The notes beneath the pieces are model-generated. The model searched no databases, was not told the DNA's origin, and saw nothing but the letters and a program-made list of their open reading frames with translations. Shown piece by piece: positions 1-8,113 of a stretch of DNA of 12,962 bases. The DNA is taken from contig JAGTUZ010000330.1 in assembly GCA_018224415.1 (NCBI GenBank), positions 1-12,962 on the forward strand. The letters run 5' to 3'. The translations under genes were made by a program, and so were the position numbers. Source of the stretch: Bacteroidota bacterium. Its GTDB lineage: Bacteria; Bacteroidota; Ignavibacteria; SZUA-365. Numbering within the stretch: the first letter of the stretch is position 1; every line of letters begins with the position of its first letter.

Positions 1-765
1 GGTCCCCACCGAACGTTCATGCACCACGCCGCTGCCGGGAACGGCGACCTGCACCGTGGCGGAATGGCTATCCTGCAGCTCGCGGCGCCAGCTATCATCA
101 TCCGCATCGGCAAGAGGAGCCTGACCGCGCTTCTCGTCGATTTTTTCACGGAGGCGGAGGATGGCCGTTTCCTTCTTCTCTGCGAGGATGCGGTGGATGT
201 TCTTCGCGATGGATACTTTCTCCTCCATCTGGCGCTGGATCTCCTTCACCTTTTGCGGCGGTGTTTTGGACCGCTCCATGACGAAGTCCTGGAATTTCTT
301 CATGACGATCTCGTACTCCTGCTGCACACGGGCGAGCTCGAGGCGCGACTGCCAGTACTGCTCGGGATCGGATGACTGAAGGAAGTAATACGGCACCGCG
401 ATGCGGAAATCCTGCGGAAGACCATCGACCGTGGCAAAGCCCATGGGGAAGCGGGCGCGCATTGCGCTTGCGAGGGCGGCCTGGTCGAACTCCTTGTAGC
501 CAGAGCCCACGGTGACTTCGCTGAACACCACCTCGCCTTCGGATGTGACGTAGAGCAGCACCTCGGTCACGCCTTCAACCCCCTTGTTCATCAGAACGGC
601 AGGGAAATCCGGCAACTGGAAAAACGGTTGGGAGGAAGACGTGAAACGAAGCGTTTCACCTTCGTCAGGAAGTGTGAAGAGTGGCGGGATGAAGCCGCGG
701 GACTGTGCGGATGCCAGCGTGGACAGCGCGAGTGCGAAAATCAGGAGGTAGGTCAGACGCTGCAT
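1..765 (-). CDS. Secreted TonB C-terminal-domain protein with coiled coil (partial, 3' end beyond window)
   Basis: An open frame of 255 codons runs from ATG at 765 to base 1 without a stop, so the C-terminus lies outside the window. It starts with a clear signal peptide (MQRLTYLLIFALALSTLASA, cleavage near residue 20). Residues about 50-125 look like a TonB C-terminal fold: FPAVLMNKGVEG, then a beta strand ending in TSEGEV, then FDQAALASAMRARF and a closing VPYYF strand. Residues about 130-215 are rich in E, K, R and Q and should form a long coiled coil. A short beta-like stretch (ATVQVAVPGSG) precedes the edge and could begin a second domain. There is no membrane anchor after the signal peptide, so it is not a classical inner-membrane TonB; a periplasmic or envelope scaffold role is only inferred. 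The start is supported by GGAG at 772-775, six bases upstream. Confidence 0.75.
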   Translation of the reverse strand, partial: MQRLTYLLIFALALSTLASAQSRGFIPPLFTLPDEGETLRFTSSSQPFFQLPDFPAVLMNKGVEGVTEVLLYVTSEGEVVFSEVTVGSGYKEFDQAALASAMRARFPMGFATVDGLPQDFRIAVPYYFLQSSDPEQYWQSRLELARVQQEYEIVMKKFQDFVMERSKTPPQKVKEIQRQMEEKVSIAKNIHRILAEKKETAILRLREKIDEKRGQAPLADADDDSWRRELQDSHSATVQVAVPGSGVVHERSVGT

Positions 766-1033
766 AGGATTCTCCGAGTGAGACAGGTCTATAGGTACGC
801 AGGGGTCTGCTTTTGCAGGTCACAAATGTTACGAGGTTTTTTCAATATTTGCAACGATTCCGTTAGGAAAATGTTGGAAATCCTGTAACCGCAGGTCGGT
901 CACGGTTGTCACTCACTATTCCCCCCATCAGAGGTTTCCTTGCACCTGCGGAATTATCCCCTCCTGCTCCGACGTGCCCGTTCCACTATCGGTGTCCGAT
1001 TCGGGTGCGGCCAACATGTCGCAGAGGACGCGG
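766..1033. other. Intergenic region between lgt and the TonB-domain gene
   Basis: This 268-base gap follows the lgt stop and carries the leader of the minus-strand TonB-domain gene. It is locally AT-rich around 820-885. On the minus strand it holds AATATTGA (849-842) and TAACATTTG nearer the gene, either of which could be a Bacteroidota-like -7 element; neither is certain. A 4-bp stem (CTGC-TTTT-GCAG, 807-818) is too small to call a terminator. No convincing gene was seen. Confidence 0.4.
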
Positions 1034-1807
1034 TCAATGAAGTGATGCAGGTTTCCGGAGCAGCATCCAGAGGCCGAAGAGAACAAGCGGAATACTGAGA
1101 AGTTGCCCCATTGTGATCGGCATGGAGGGGTCGAGTGTGGACTGACCGGTCTTGAAGAATTCGAGAATAAAACGGGCGCTGAACAGCATGGCCACCATGC
1201 TTCCGGTAAGCCGACCGGGCCTCTCCGCGGTGCCGCGCCGGTAAAGGAGCATCATCACGCCGAATATCAGCAGGTAGGCAATCGCTTCGTAGAGTTGTAC
1301 GGGATGGCGGGGGATGTCGTCGATGCGCGAAAACACCACGGCCCAGGGAAGAGACGAAGGGAGTCCGAGTATTTCGGAGTTGAAGAAATTCCCGATGCGG
1401 ACGAAAATCGCCGCAAGCGGGATGACAAGCGAGACGCGATCGGAGACCCATGTGAACGTCATGCCGCGAGTGCGTTTGACAAAGAGCAGCAGGGCAAGGA
1501 GAATACCTGCGGCGGCGCCATGACTGGCCAACCCGCCTTCCCAGATCTTCAGGATCTCAATGGGATTGCTCAGGTAGTATTCTGGACTGTAGAACAGGCA
1601 GTGGCCAAGCCGTGCGCCAACCACGACACCAACAAACACATAGAAGAACAACTTGTTGAGGAGATCCTCGCTTTTTTTCTCCCGCCGAAACACCCAGAGC
1701 ATGACGGCGAAACTGCTGAGAAACGCGAGGGCGAACAGCAGACCATACCATCGGATGTGGAAAGGGCCGAGGGCGAACAGCTCGGGGTCGGGATTCCAGA
1801 GGATCAT
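1034..1807 (-). CDS. lgt: Lgt, phosphatidylglycerol-prolipoprotein diacylglyceryl transferase
   Basis: Lgt moves the diacylglyceryl group of phosphatidylglycerol onto the lipobox cysteine of prolipoproteins in the inner membrane, the first step of lipoprotein maturation. The 257-residue product has the normal family length and about seven hydrophobic segments. Recognisable family blocks are GARLGHCLFY (64-73), the IWEGGLASHG block with His96, RIGNFFNSEILG with Arg137, Asn140 and Glu145, RHPVQLYEA, ARFILEFFK (Arg212, Glu216) and MGQLLSIP near the C-terminus. The ATG overlaps the stop of the upstream S8 protease gene in an ATGA arrangement, and no Shine-Dalgarno sequence precedes it, so translational coupling is likely. 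It is the last gene of that two-gene unit. None of the neighbours has a convincing lipobox, so the link is probably one of transcription rather than substrate. Confidence 0.96.
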   Translation of the reverse strand: MILWNPDPELFALGPFHIRWYGLLFALAFLSSFAVMLWVFRREKKSEDLLNKLFFYVFVGVVVGARLGHCLFYSPEYYLSNPIEILKIWEGGLASHGAAAGILLALLLFVKRTRGMTFTWVSDRVSLVIPLAAIFVRIGNFFNSEILGLPSSLPWAVVFSRIDDIPRHPVQLYEAIAYLLIFGVMMLLYRRGTAERPGRLTGSMVAMLFSARFILEFFKTGQSTLDPSMPITMGQLLSIPLVLFGLWMLLRKPASLH

Positions 1808-4800
1808 TTGATCACAAGCAGATTGGAAGCGGCGATCTGTCCGTTGACCTGCAGGCGCAGTTGATACGATCCTGCCGCGAGTGCCGAAGCGTCGAGGCGC
1901 AGGCTGTGCCTTCCCGCAGCAAAACGTGCCTCGGCGCCTTCCAGCACGAGCCGACCGAGATTGTCATACACTGCGACGTGTGCTGTCGCCGGCGCCACGA
2001 GGGAGAACGCAAGAGTCAGGCGATTGGCGGTCTGCGAGGAAAGAGGATTCGGATGCACGGACTCGATACGGAAATCCGTCGCGGTGCGGGAGTCCTGCGC
2101 GGATGCTGTCCCGTACGGATCGAAATCCGAGTTGAACTTGTAGATGTTGAGTCCCGCGGTGTACACCGTCGTCGATCCGCTTCCAACCGCCGAAGTGGAG
2201 CAGCCGATCAGGCCGAAACCGCCGGGTGTCGCCTGCACGGTCCATGTCGCACCGAGATCACTACTCACCCAGGCGTTGCTCCCCTGCATGAACCAGAAGC
2301 GCTTGCCGCCTGGTTCGACTTCAATGCTGCCGCCGGTTGTCACATTGATGGAATTGAGCAGCGTCCAGATTTTACCACCATCTGTGGTTACCGCGAGGGC
2401 ATTCGTTCCGCCCTGGTTGGTTTGTGTGGTGAAGCGGATCATGCCGCGGTGTTCGTCGGCGAAGGCCATATCCACTGAATGCTGGCTGGGTGTTGCGAAG
2501 CTGGCCCAAGTCTGTCCGCGGTCGGTGGAACGATAGATCTTGCTGCTGTTGGTTCCGAACCAGACATAGTCGTCGACGGCTGCGTAACTGTTGTTCCATC
2601 CCGCCTCGCTGCCGGCAGCGGTCGGTGCCTGGGCGATCTTGGTCCAGGTTACACCTCCGTCTGTTGTCGTGGCGATGCCCCAGCTTCCGGAAAGCGGATC
2701 ACCTTGAAAGATGCCGTTCTGGCTGTCATACATGTGAATCCAGTTGATAAAGCCGGTGATGCTGCTGACGGAAGTTCCTGTCCAGCTGCTGCCGCCGTTG
2801 GTGGTGCGGAACACGCTAGCCGCGCCGTTGGCGGGTCCGGTGCCGACAAGCGCGTTGTTGGCGCTGATCCCGGCGACGCAGTACACACCGCTGCCATTCG
2901 GGTAGCCGGTTCCGGATGCGTTGCCCCACCCGGTGCCCGCATTGACCGTACGTACGGCGATATCCTGGTTCTGGACATGCGCATTGGCCCAGACGATGCT
3001 GTTGTTCACGGCATTGATCGAGGTGAAATAGGGCGCACCGAAGTTGAGCGAGGTATGCCAGGCGTTGTCGAGGTAGATCGGGATGCGTCCTATCAGGAAG
3101 TCGATATATTCTTCGTCTTCGATCCGGATACGGACGGGCAGGTAACCCTCGGAGACCTGAGAATTTTCGGAGAGGATGACGTCGAACTCAAACGATTTGC
3201 GCTCGAACGTGTTGAGCACTCCAATGGGGAAGTTTGTTGTCGGTGCGGTGATCGACGGATCGTCAAGATCGATGTAGGCCATCGCTGCTGCGGACGTCGG
3301 GGCAAGCAGATTCTCGATTTCAAGCGTGACACGTGCCGTCTGTCCGGGTTCGGTGAAGGTCGTTCCGCCACCGGGAAAGAGGTAGGTGAAGTTGCTGACG
3401 CGTAGGCCGGGGATTTCATCGAGATTGGCATTAAGCGAGACGGCCTTGAACGCGTTGAGACGGCCGAAGCGCTTGCTCGTCGCCGGATTGGCGAAGCGGT
3501 CGGAGGTGACGCGGATCTGCGCGGCGACCTGGTCTGGCGTCCAGTCCGGATGCACCGTGAACACAAGCGCGGCGACGCCGGCGGCGAGCGGGGAGGAAAA
3601 AGACGTTCCGGTCGGGCTCGTATAACCACCACCCTTGCGTGTGGTGAGAATGCCGCTGCCGGGAGCGTAGGTATGGACAGAAGTACCGTACGTGCACCAG
3701 TTCGAGGCGGCACCGCTGGATTCGACCGAACCGACGTTGAGCACGCGGCTGAAGGATGACGGCCAATGCGGCGTGTAGTCGTTGTCGATGGGGTCGTTGC
3801 CGGAGGAGCTGACCACGAGGGCACCCATGTCGGAGACGTCGTCGATCAGGTCCTGCAGGGCCTGCGAACGGCTGCCCGTGCCGCCCCAACTGCAGTTGAT
3901 CACGCGGCAGCCCATCTGCGCGGCATACAGGATGCCGTCGTAACCGCCAACGCCACTGGTGTTGTCGGTGGATGCCTTGATGGCGAGGATTTTCGCGCGG
4001 TAGCTGCTGCCGGCGATGCCTTTGCCGTTATTCGCCAATGCCGCAGCGCAGCCCGAGGTGTTGGTGCCGTGGCCGAGCGTGCCGTCCATCGGATCATTGT
4101 CCGGCCGCGGTGACTGGAAACTTCCGCTGCCGAAATAATCCCATCCGTGCCAGTCGTCGATTTTACCGTTGTTGTCGTCGTCGATGCCGTTGTCCTTGAG
4201 TTCTCCGTTGATGCCGTACTCACCCGGATTGATCCAGATGCTCGCGGCGAGATCCTCATGCGTCCAGTCGACGCCCGTATCGACATCGCCAATCACGATC
4301 GTCGAATCACCCGTGGTGATGTCCCAGGCTTCTTTCAGCTTCAGGACGGTGACGGCCCACTGTGCGCTCAGTCGCGGATCGTTGGGTGAATGGTTGAGCG
4401 GGTACACATAATAGGGTTCGGCATACTCCACCTGCGGATCGCGCGCGATTTCCATCGCGAGCAATTGGGGGTCGTCGCCGGAGGTGTATCGCACTTTCAC
4501 CATGCGGTCGTAATGATACTGCGGACGGGCGGCCTTCTGGAAGACCGTTTCGCGCACGGTGCTGAATGGCTCCACGGCCGTGGCACCGATCCGGGAGAGC
4601 AGTGCGTCGAGACTGCCGACTCCGAGACGGCTGCCTCCGCTGGCGAATTGCACCTGGGGACGCAGCTTGATGATGACGATACCGGGGACAATATCAATAG
4701 TGCCATTTCCCTGTACGGTGACAGGAGAGGTCGGTCGGTCAGGGGAATCGGCGGACAGCGGTGTGGCAAACGGCGCGGCGGCCAACAGCAGAACGGATGT

Positions 4801-4830
4801 GGCGAGGCACAGGCGGGAGAGTATGTTCAT
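1804..4830 (-). CDS. T9SS-sorted S8 (subtilisin-family) serine protease with Asp-box beta-propeller
   Basis: Predicted secreted or surface endopeptidase of 1008 residues. It has a signal peptide (about 1-27) and a prodomain-like region (about 45-145, from IVPGIVIIKL to VEYAEPYYVYP). The S8 catalytic domain (about 150-465) carries Asp184 in DVDTG, His254 in GHGT, oxyanion Asn345 in SSGN and Ser410 in GTSFSSP. An acidic insert, GIDDDNNGKIDD (about 215-226), looks calcium-binding. An Ig-like region (about 475-590) is followed by a sialidase-type Asp-box propeller with boxes at 676-683, 722-729, 768-775, 815-822 and 856-863. The tail (919-1008, starting near VHPNPL and ending LLVIK) is a T9SS type A sorting domain. 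All catalytic residues are present, although the His that usually follows GTSxxSP is Leu. The gene overlaps lgt by four bases. It is a paralogue of the next upstream gene. A promoter-like element lies 39 bases before the ATG; only a weak SD (GGTGA) is visible. Confidence 0.93.
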   Translation of the reverse strand: MNILSRLCLATSVLLLAAAPFATPLSADSPDRPTSPVTVQGNGTIDIVPGIVIIKLRPQVQFASGGSRLGVGSLDALLSRIGATAVEPFSTVRETVFQKAARPQYHYDRMVKVRYTSGDDPQLLAMEIARDPQVEYAEPYYVYPLNHSPNDPRLSAQWAVTVLKLKEAWDITTGDSTIVIGDVDTGVDWTHEDLAASIWINPGEYGINGELKDNGIDDDNNGKIDDWHGWDYFGSGSFQSPRPDNDPMDGTLGHGTNTSGCAAALANNGKGIAGSSYRAKILAIKASTDNTSGVGGYDGILYAAQMGCRVINCSWGGTGSRSQALQDLIDDVSDMGALVVSSSGNDPIDNDYTPHWPSSFSRVLNVGSVESSGAASNWCTYGTSVHTYAPGSGILTTRKGGGYTSPTGTSFSSPLAAGVAALVFTVHPDWTPDQVAAQIRVTSDRFANPATSKRFGRLNAFKAVSLNANLDEIPGLRVSNFTYLFPGGGTTFTEPGQTARVTLEIENLLAPTSAAAMAYIDLDDPSITAPTTNFPIGVLNTFERKSFEFDVILSENSQVSEGYLPVRIRIEDEEYIDFLIGRIPIYLDNAWHTSLNFGAPYFTSINAVNNSIVWANAHVQNQDIAVRTVNAGTGWGNASGTGYPNGSGVYCVAGISANNALVGTGPANGAASVFRTTNGGSSWTGTSVSSITGFINWIHMYDSQNGIFQGDPLSGSWGIATTTDGGVTWTKIAQAPTAAGSEAGWNNSYAAVDDYVWFGTNSSKIYRSTDRGQTWASFATPSQHSVDMAFADEHRGMIRFTTQTNQGGTNALAVTTDGGKIWTLLNSINVTTGGSIEVEPGGKRFWFMQGSNAWVSSDLGATWTVQATPGGFGLIGCSTSAVGSGSTTVYTAGLNIYKFNSDFDPYGTASAQDSRTATDFRIESVHPNPLSSQTANRLTLAFSLVAPATAHVAVYDNLGRLVLEGAEARFAAGRHSLRLDASALAAGSYQLRLQVNGQIAASNLLVIK

Positions 4831-4869
4831 GGGTCACCAGTTGTGATTCGAGGCGGAGGGCACTAGATC

Positions 4870-4881
4870 CAGTCAAGATAC
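4870..4881 (-). promoter_or_regulatory. Putative promoter -7-like element of the first S8 protease gene
   Basis: On the minus strand this reads GTATCTTGACTG and ends 39 bases before the ATG at 4830. It matches the elements before the other two peptidase genes in the window at 11 of 12 positions (GTATMTTGAATG) and resembles the Bacteroidota -7 box TAnnTTTG. The matching -33 element is not clear. It lies downstream of the neighbour's terminator, as expected for an independent promoter. Confidence 0.5.
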
Positions 4882-4892
4882 GGAAGGGAGTG

Positions 4893-4934
4893 CAAAGAAG
4901 AAATATACGAAGGGCTCCCCAATGGGGAGCCCTT
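4893..4934 (-). terminator. Intrinsic terminator after the second S8 protease gene
   Basis: A perfect 11-bp stem (4910-4920 paired with 4924-4934, AAGGGCTCCCC and its complement) closes a 3-base loop. On the minus strand it is followed by a T-rich run, TCGTATATTTCTTCTTT. It starts 23 bases after the stop of the minus-strand gene ending at 4958, so that gene is probably transcribed separately from the downstream protease-lgt pair. Confidence 0.85.
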
Positions 4935-4957
4935 CTTGATGTCGTTGAAATGGGCCG

Positions 4958-7954
4958 TCAGTTCAGTATGATCAGCTTCTGCGAGCTGCTGTGCTGCGGA
5001 GTGTCGAGGCGGAGCAGGTAGCTGCCTGCCGGCAGACCGACGGTCGAGACACGCGCACCGTGCGCACCGGCGTCCAACGTGGCGTTGAGCACTTCGCGGA
5101 CTTTCCGACCGTTCATGTCGTATATCGCGAGGATGACCGGGGCGGACTGCGGGAGCTGCATCGGAGCGACGACGCTGCCGTCCACATTGGAGGCGACGGG
5201 GTTCGGATACATCGCAAGCAGCTGCGGCGCATCGGCGAGGGCGGGAGGCGCGTCGCTCGCGCCCAGCACCATGAAATCACCGTTGTAGCGGAAGATCTCG
5301 ATGCCTGCGGCGAAGATCGACGTCACGAAGCCGTCATTCCATTCCGCTGCGTCGGAAACGAAGTTGAAATCACTCGGCGTGGGCTGTGCGCTCCACGTGG
5401 CGCCGAGATCAGTCGAGACGAGGGCGTTCATTTCCTGGAAGAACCAGAGGCGTTTTCCAGTGCGCTCGAAGATCACCGAACCGGAAGGAACGGCGACCGT
5501 GGAGATGAGCGACCAGGTAAGACCGCCGTCAACGGTCAGTGCGAGCGTGTCGCTGCCCTGCTCGTTCTGCTTCGAGAAACGGGCTACGCCGGTGAGTTCG
5601 TCACGGAAGTTCACATCGACCGAGTTTTTACTTGGCGTCGCGTAGCCGGTCCAGGTCTGTCCACGATCGGTGGAGCGATAGATCTTGCTGCTGTTGGTGC
5701 CGAACCACATGTAGTCGCCAACGGCGTCATAGCTGTTGTTCCATCCCGCCTCTCCGGCCGCGGCCGAAAGCGGCGTGGAGATGGGCGTCCAGGTCCGTCC
5801 GCCATCGGCCGTTGTTGCAAGTCCCCATACGTTGTTTCGGGGGTCGCCCTGCATGTAACCGTTCTGCGAGTCGAACGTGTGGATCCAGTTGACGAATGGC
5901 GTCAGATTGGCTACGCTTGTGGAGGTCCAGGATTGTCCGCCGTCGCTGCTGCGGACGATCGCGGCGTTGCCGTCGACAGGTCCGGTCCCGACCAATGCGA
6001 TGTTCTCGTCGATGGCATCGATGCAATACACACCGCGACCGGAGGGATATCCGGTGCCGAAGGCGTAGTTCCAGCTGTCACCACCGTTGGTTGAACGCAG
6101 GGCGATATCCTGTGTCGGGATGCCGTTTTCCGAGAACGTGCCGCTCACCCAGACCGCCCAGCGGTCGGCCATGTCGATGGAGTTGTACGGATAGCGCAGA
6201 TCCACCACCGTGTGCCAGCCATCGGTCAGGAAGATGGGAATGCGCACGTTCTGAAAATCTTCGTAGCTGCCGTCGGTGAACTTGATGATAACGGGAATGT
6301 AGCCCTCCGACTGCAGGATCTGGTCATTGAGTGTGACCTGGAAGCTCAGGTTCGCGGTACCGTCGGTGGAGAGTGCTCCGAGTGAGTAGCTGGACGTGGA
6401 GGCGCTCAGTGGCGTTCCGGCGAGCATCAGCTCCGCCTGCAGATTCGCTACGGGCGCAAGCACGTTTCTCACCGTCAGATTGACGGTGGCAGTCTGTCCG
6501 CCTTCGCTGAAGAATTCACCCGCGGGAGTGCTGATCGATGCGTTTTCCATCAGGATGCCGGGGATGTCCGTCAGCGTCTGGTTCAGGGAGAGTGCACGGT
6601 AGGCATCGGCGCGTCCGTACCGCAGCGGATCCCGTGAAGTTGCAAAGGAGTTGCTGGTCACGCGCATCTGCGTCGCGACCTGGTCCGGCGTCCAGTCCGG
6701 GTGCAGGGCGAATATCAGAGCGGCCAGTCCGGAAGCATGAGGTGCCGCGAACGAGGTGCCGGTGACGGACTGATAGCCGAAGCTGCCACGTGTGGTCATC
6801 ACGTTGCTTCCGGGAGCGTAGATATCGACCGAACTGCCGTATGCCGCCCAGCCGCTGGCGCTGCCATCCGATTCGATGGAACCAACACCAAGGACGCGAT
6901 CGAGGGAAGCGGGGATGAAGGGATTGATGTCGTTGTTGATCACGCTGTTACCGGCGCCGCCGACCACCAGCGCACCCTTGGCCCAGGCGTAGTCGACGAT
7001 GTCCTGCAGGGTCTGGTTGATAACCGAATTACCGCCCCAGCTGCAGTTGATCACGCGGCAGCCCATGTCTGCGGCGTACACAATGCCGTCATACCCGGTG
7101 AAGCCGCCCTGGGCGGCGTCGTCCTGCACTTTGATCGGCAGGACCTTGGTATGGTACCCGATGCCGGCGATGCCTTTGCCGTTGTTCGTGGTTGCCGCCG
7201 CGAGACCGGCACCGTTCGTGCCGTGACCGTTAAAGTCCATCGGGTCGTTGTCGGGATTCGGTGCCTGCAGTGTTCCGTTGCCGACGAAGTCCCATCCTCG
7301 CCAGTCGTCGACATAGCCGTTGTTGTCGTCGTCGATGCCGTTGTCCTTCAACTCGCCGTTGGATCCCCACTCGCCGGCATTGATGGCGATGGCCAGGGAG
7401 AGATCCTCATGCGTGTAGTTCACGCCTGAGTCTACATACCCGATGACGACGGTCGAATCACCGGTGGTGATGTCCCAGGCCTGTTCCATGTTCATTATGG
7501 AGATCGCCCACTGGGAACCCAGGCGGGGATCGTCGGGCGTGTTGAGCGGACGGAAGGCCTGGAAGGGTTCGGCATACTCGACAGCCGGATCGGCGGCGAT
7601 ATCCTTCGCCAGCCGGACAGGATCCAGCGGCGCGGAGTACCGGACTTTGACGATGCGGGCCAGCGAGGCTTCTTCCTTCGATGCGAAGCTCTTTCGAAGC
7701 GCCATCGTCCGATGCAGCGGTTCGACGGTAGTCACCATCGCGTCCGCGAGCAGACGATCGACGCTGCCGATGCCGGTAGCCTGGCTGCCTGGGGCGAAGC
7801 GTGGCGTGTCCTTGAATTTCACGAAAATGATTCCCGGCACGATGTCGTTCGAAACGGAGGTCGTTGTTGCGGGACGAGGACGTTCCTTCGCAACACCTTC
7901 TGTCACGGTGAACGCAAGCATGCACAGGGCGAGAAGCGGTATGGCAAGACGCAT
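4958..7954 (-). CDS. T9SS-sorted S8 (subtilisin-family) serine protease with Asp-box beta-propeller, second paralogue
   Basis: Predicted secreted endopeptidase of 998 residues, with the same architecture as the gene ending at 1804. The ATG at 7954 was chosen because it starts directly at the signal peptide (MRLAIPLLALCMLAF...). A GTG at 8011 would add 19 residues, but that codon lies at the promoter-like element and tandem repeat. A prodomain (about 38-135) precedes the S8 domain with Asp175 in YVDSG, His244 in GHGT, Asn in GGAGN and Ser401 in GTSFAAPHASG. The motif GIDDDNNGYVDD suggests calcium binding. The propeller has six Asp boxes: STNGGDSW, SSDGGQSW, TADGGRTW, STDRGQTW, TVDGGLTW and STDLGATW. 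The last roughly 88 residues (from AMYPNPV to KLIILN) form the T9SS sorting domain. The propeller core (GWNNSY, WFGTNSSKIYRSTDRG) is almost identical in the two paralogues. No good SD is visible. Confidence 0.93.
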   Translation of the reverse strand: MRLAIPLLALCMLAFTVTEGVAKERPRPATTTSVSNDIVPGIIFVKFKDTPRFAPGSQATGIGSVDRLLADAMVTTVEPLHRTMALRKSFASKEEASLARIVKVRYSAPLDPVRLAKDIAADPAVEYAEPFQAFRPLNTPDDPRLGSQWAISIMNMEQAWDITTGDSTVVIGYVDSGVNYTHEDLSLAIAINAGEWGSNGELKDNGIDDDNNGYVDDWRGWDFVGNGTLQAPNPDNDPMDFNGHGTNGAGLAAATTNNGKGIAGIGYHTKVLPIKVQDDAAQGGFTGYDGIVYAADMGCRVINCSWGGNSVINQTLQDIVDYAWAKGALVVGGAGNSVINNDINPFIPASLDRVLGVGSIESDGSASGWAAYGSSVDIYAPGSNVMTTRGSFGYQSVTGTSFAAPHASGLAALIFALHPDWTPDQVATQMRVTSNSFATSRDPLRYGRADAYRALSLNQTLTDIPGILMENASISTPAGEFFSEGGQTATVNLTVRNVLAPVANLQAELMLAGTPLSASTSSYSLGALSTDGTANLSFQVTLNDQILQSEGYIPVIIKFTDGSYEDFQNVRIPIFLTDGWHTVVDLRYPYNSIDMADRWAVWVSGTFSENGIPTQDIALRSTNGGDSWNYAFGTGYPSGRGVYCIDAIDENIALVGTGPVDGNAAIVRSSDGGQSWTSTSVANLTPFVNWIHTFDSQNGYMQGDPRNNVWGLATTADGGRTWTPISTPLSAAAGEAGWNNSYDAVGDYMWFGTNSSKIYRSTDRGQTWTGYATPSKNSVDVNFRDELTGVARFSKQNEQGSDTLALTVDGGLTWSLISTVAVPSGSVIFERTGKRLWFFQEMNALVSTDLGATWSAQPTPSDFNFVSDAAEWNDGFVTSIFAAGIEIFRYNGDFMVLGASDAPPALADAPQLLAMYPNPVASNVDGSVVAPMQLPQSAPVILAIYDMNGRKVREVLNATLDAGAHGARVSTVGLPAGSYLLRLDTPQHSSSQKLIILN

Positions 7955-7994
7955 AAGCAATCCGGATGATTGTGAAAGGGAAATCGAGCCTGTC

Positions 7995-8010
7995 CATTCA
8001 ATATACAACA
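7995..8010 (-). promoter_or_regulatory. Putative promoter -7-like element of the second S8 protease gene
   Basis: On the minus strand this reads TGTTGTATATTGAATG and lies 40 bases before the ATG at 7954. It matches 15 of 16 bases of the plus-strand element at 8114-8129 that faces the S9 gene. The 35-bp tandem repeat abuts it on the upstream side. Confidence 0.55.
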
Positions 8011-8079
8011 CGTGCCGGAAGGAGGTAAGGGAAAAACAGGCACCACGTGCCGGAAGGAGGTAAGGGAAAAACAGGCACC
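8009..8079. repeat. Perfect 35-bp tandem duplication in the divergent peptidase promoter region
   Basis: Two identical 35-base units (8010-8044 and 8045-8079) stand head to tail; the C at 8009 extends the period by one base. Each unit begins within the palindrome CACGTG (8009-8014 and 8044-8049), and a degenerate third, CGCGTG, follows at 8079-8084. Each unit has a purine-rich core (GGAAGGAGGTAAGGGAAAAA) bounded by GTGCC and GGCAC. The junction GGCAC-CAC-GTGCC (8039-8051) is itself an inverted repeat. The repeat fills most of the gap between the two divergent promoter-like elements, where an operator could sit. It could equally be a recent neutral slippage duplication. Confidence 0.95.
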
Positions 8080-8113
8080 GCGTGCGTGCGGCGATTCAAC
8101 ATTTTCCGGGGCC

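Noticed and set aside
807..818. CTGC-TTTT-GCAG palindrome as a terminator for lgt
   Set aside because: The four-base stem is too weak and lies more than 200 bases beyond the lgt stop.
928..1017. 29-codon minus-strand ORF just after lgt (starts MLAAPESDTDSG)
   Set aside because: It has no SD and no hydrophobic or recognisable motif. It could hint at a frameshift extending Lgt, but Lgt already ends at a normal place after its last membrane helix.
954..1451. 165-codon minus-strand frame overlapping lgt and extending past its stop
   Set aside because: It mostly overlaps lgt in another frame and is Arg/His/Pro-rich, as frame-shifted GC-rich coding sequence usually is.
2479..3405. 308-codon plus-strand open frame inside the first S8 gene
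   Set aside because: Antisense shadow of a well-supported gene; the translation has no coherent domain.
4991..6094. 367-codon plus-strand open frame inside the second S8 gene
   Set aside because: Antisense shadow of the propeller and T9SS regions; composition is Arg/Gly/Val-rich with no family features.
7955..8011. GTG start at 8011 for the second S8 protease
   Set aside because: It would place the start on the repeat and promoter-like element and add a polar leader before an otherwise normal signal peptide; ATG 7954 is better.
8009..8079. Possible CRISPR array, from the 35-bp direct repeats
   Set aside because: There are only two copies, directly adjacent with no spacer, and no cas genes in the window.
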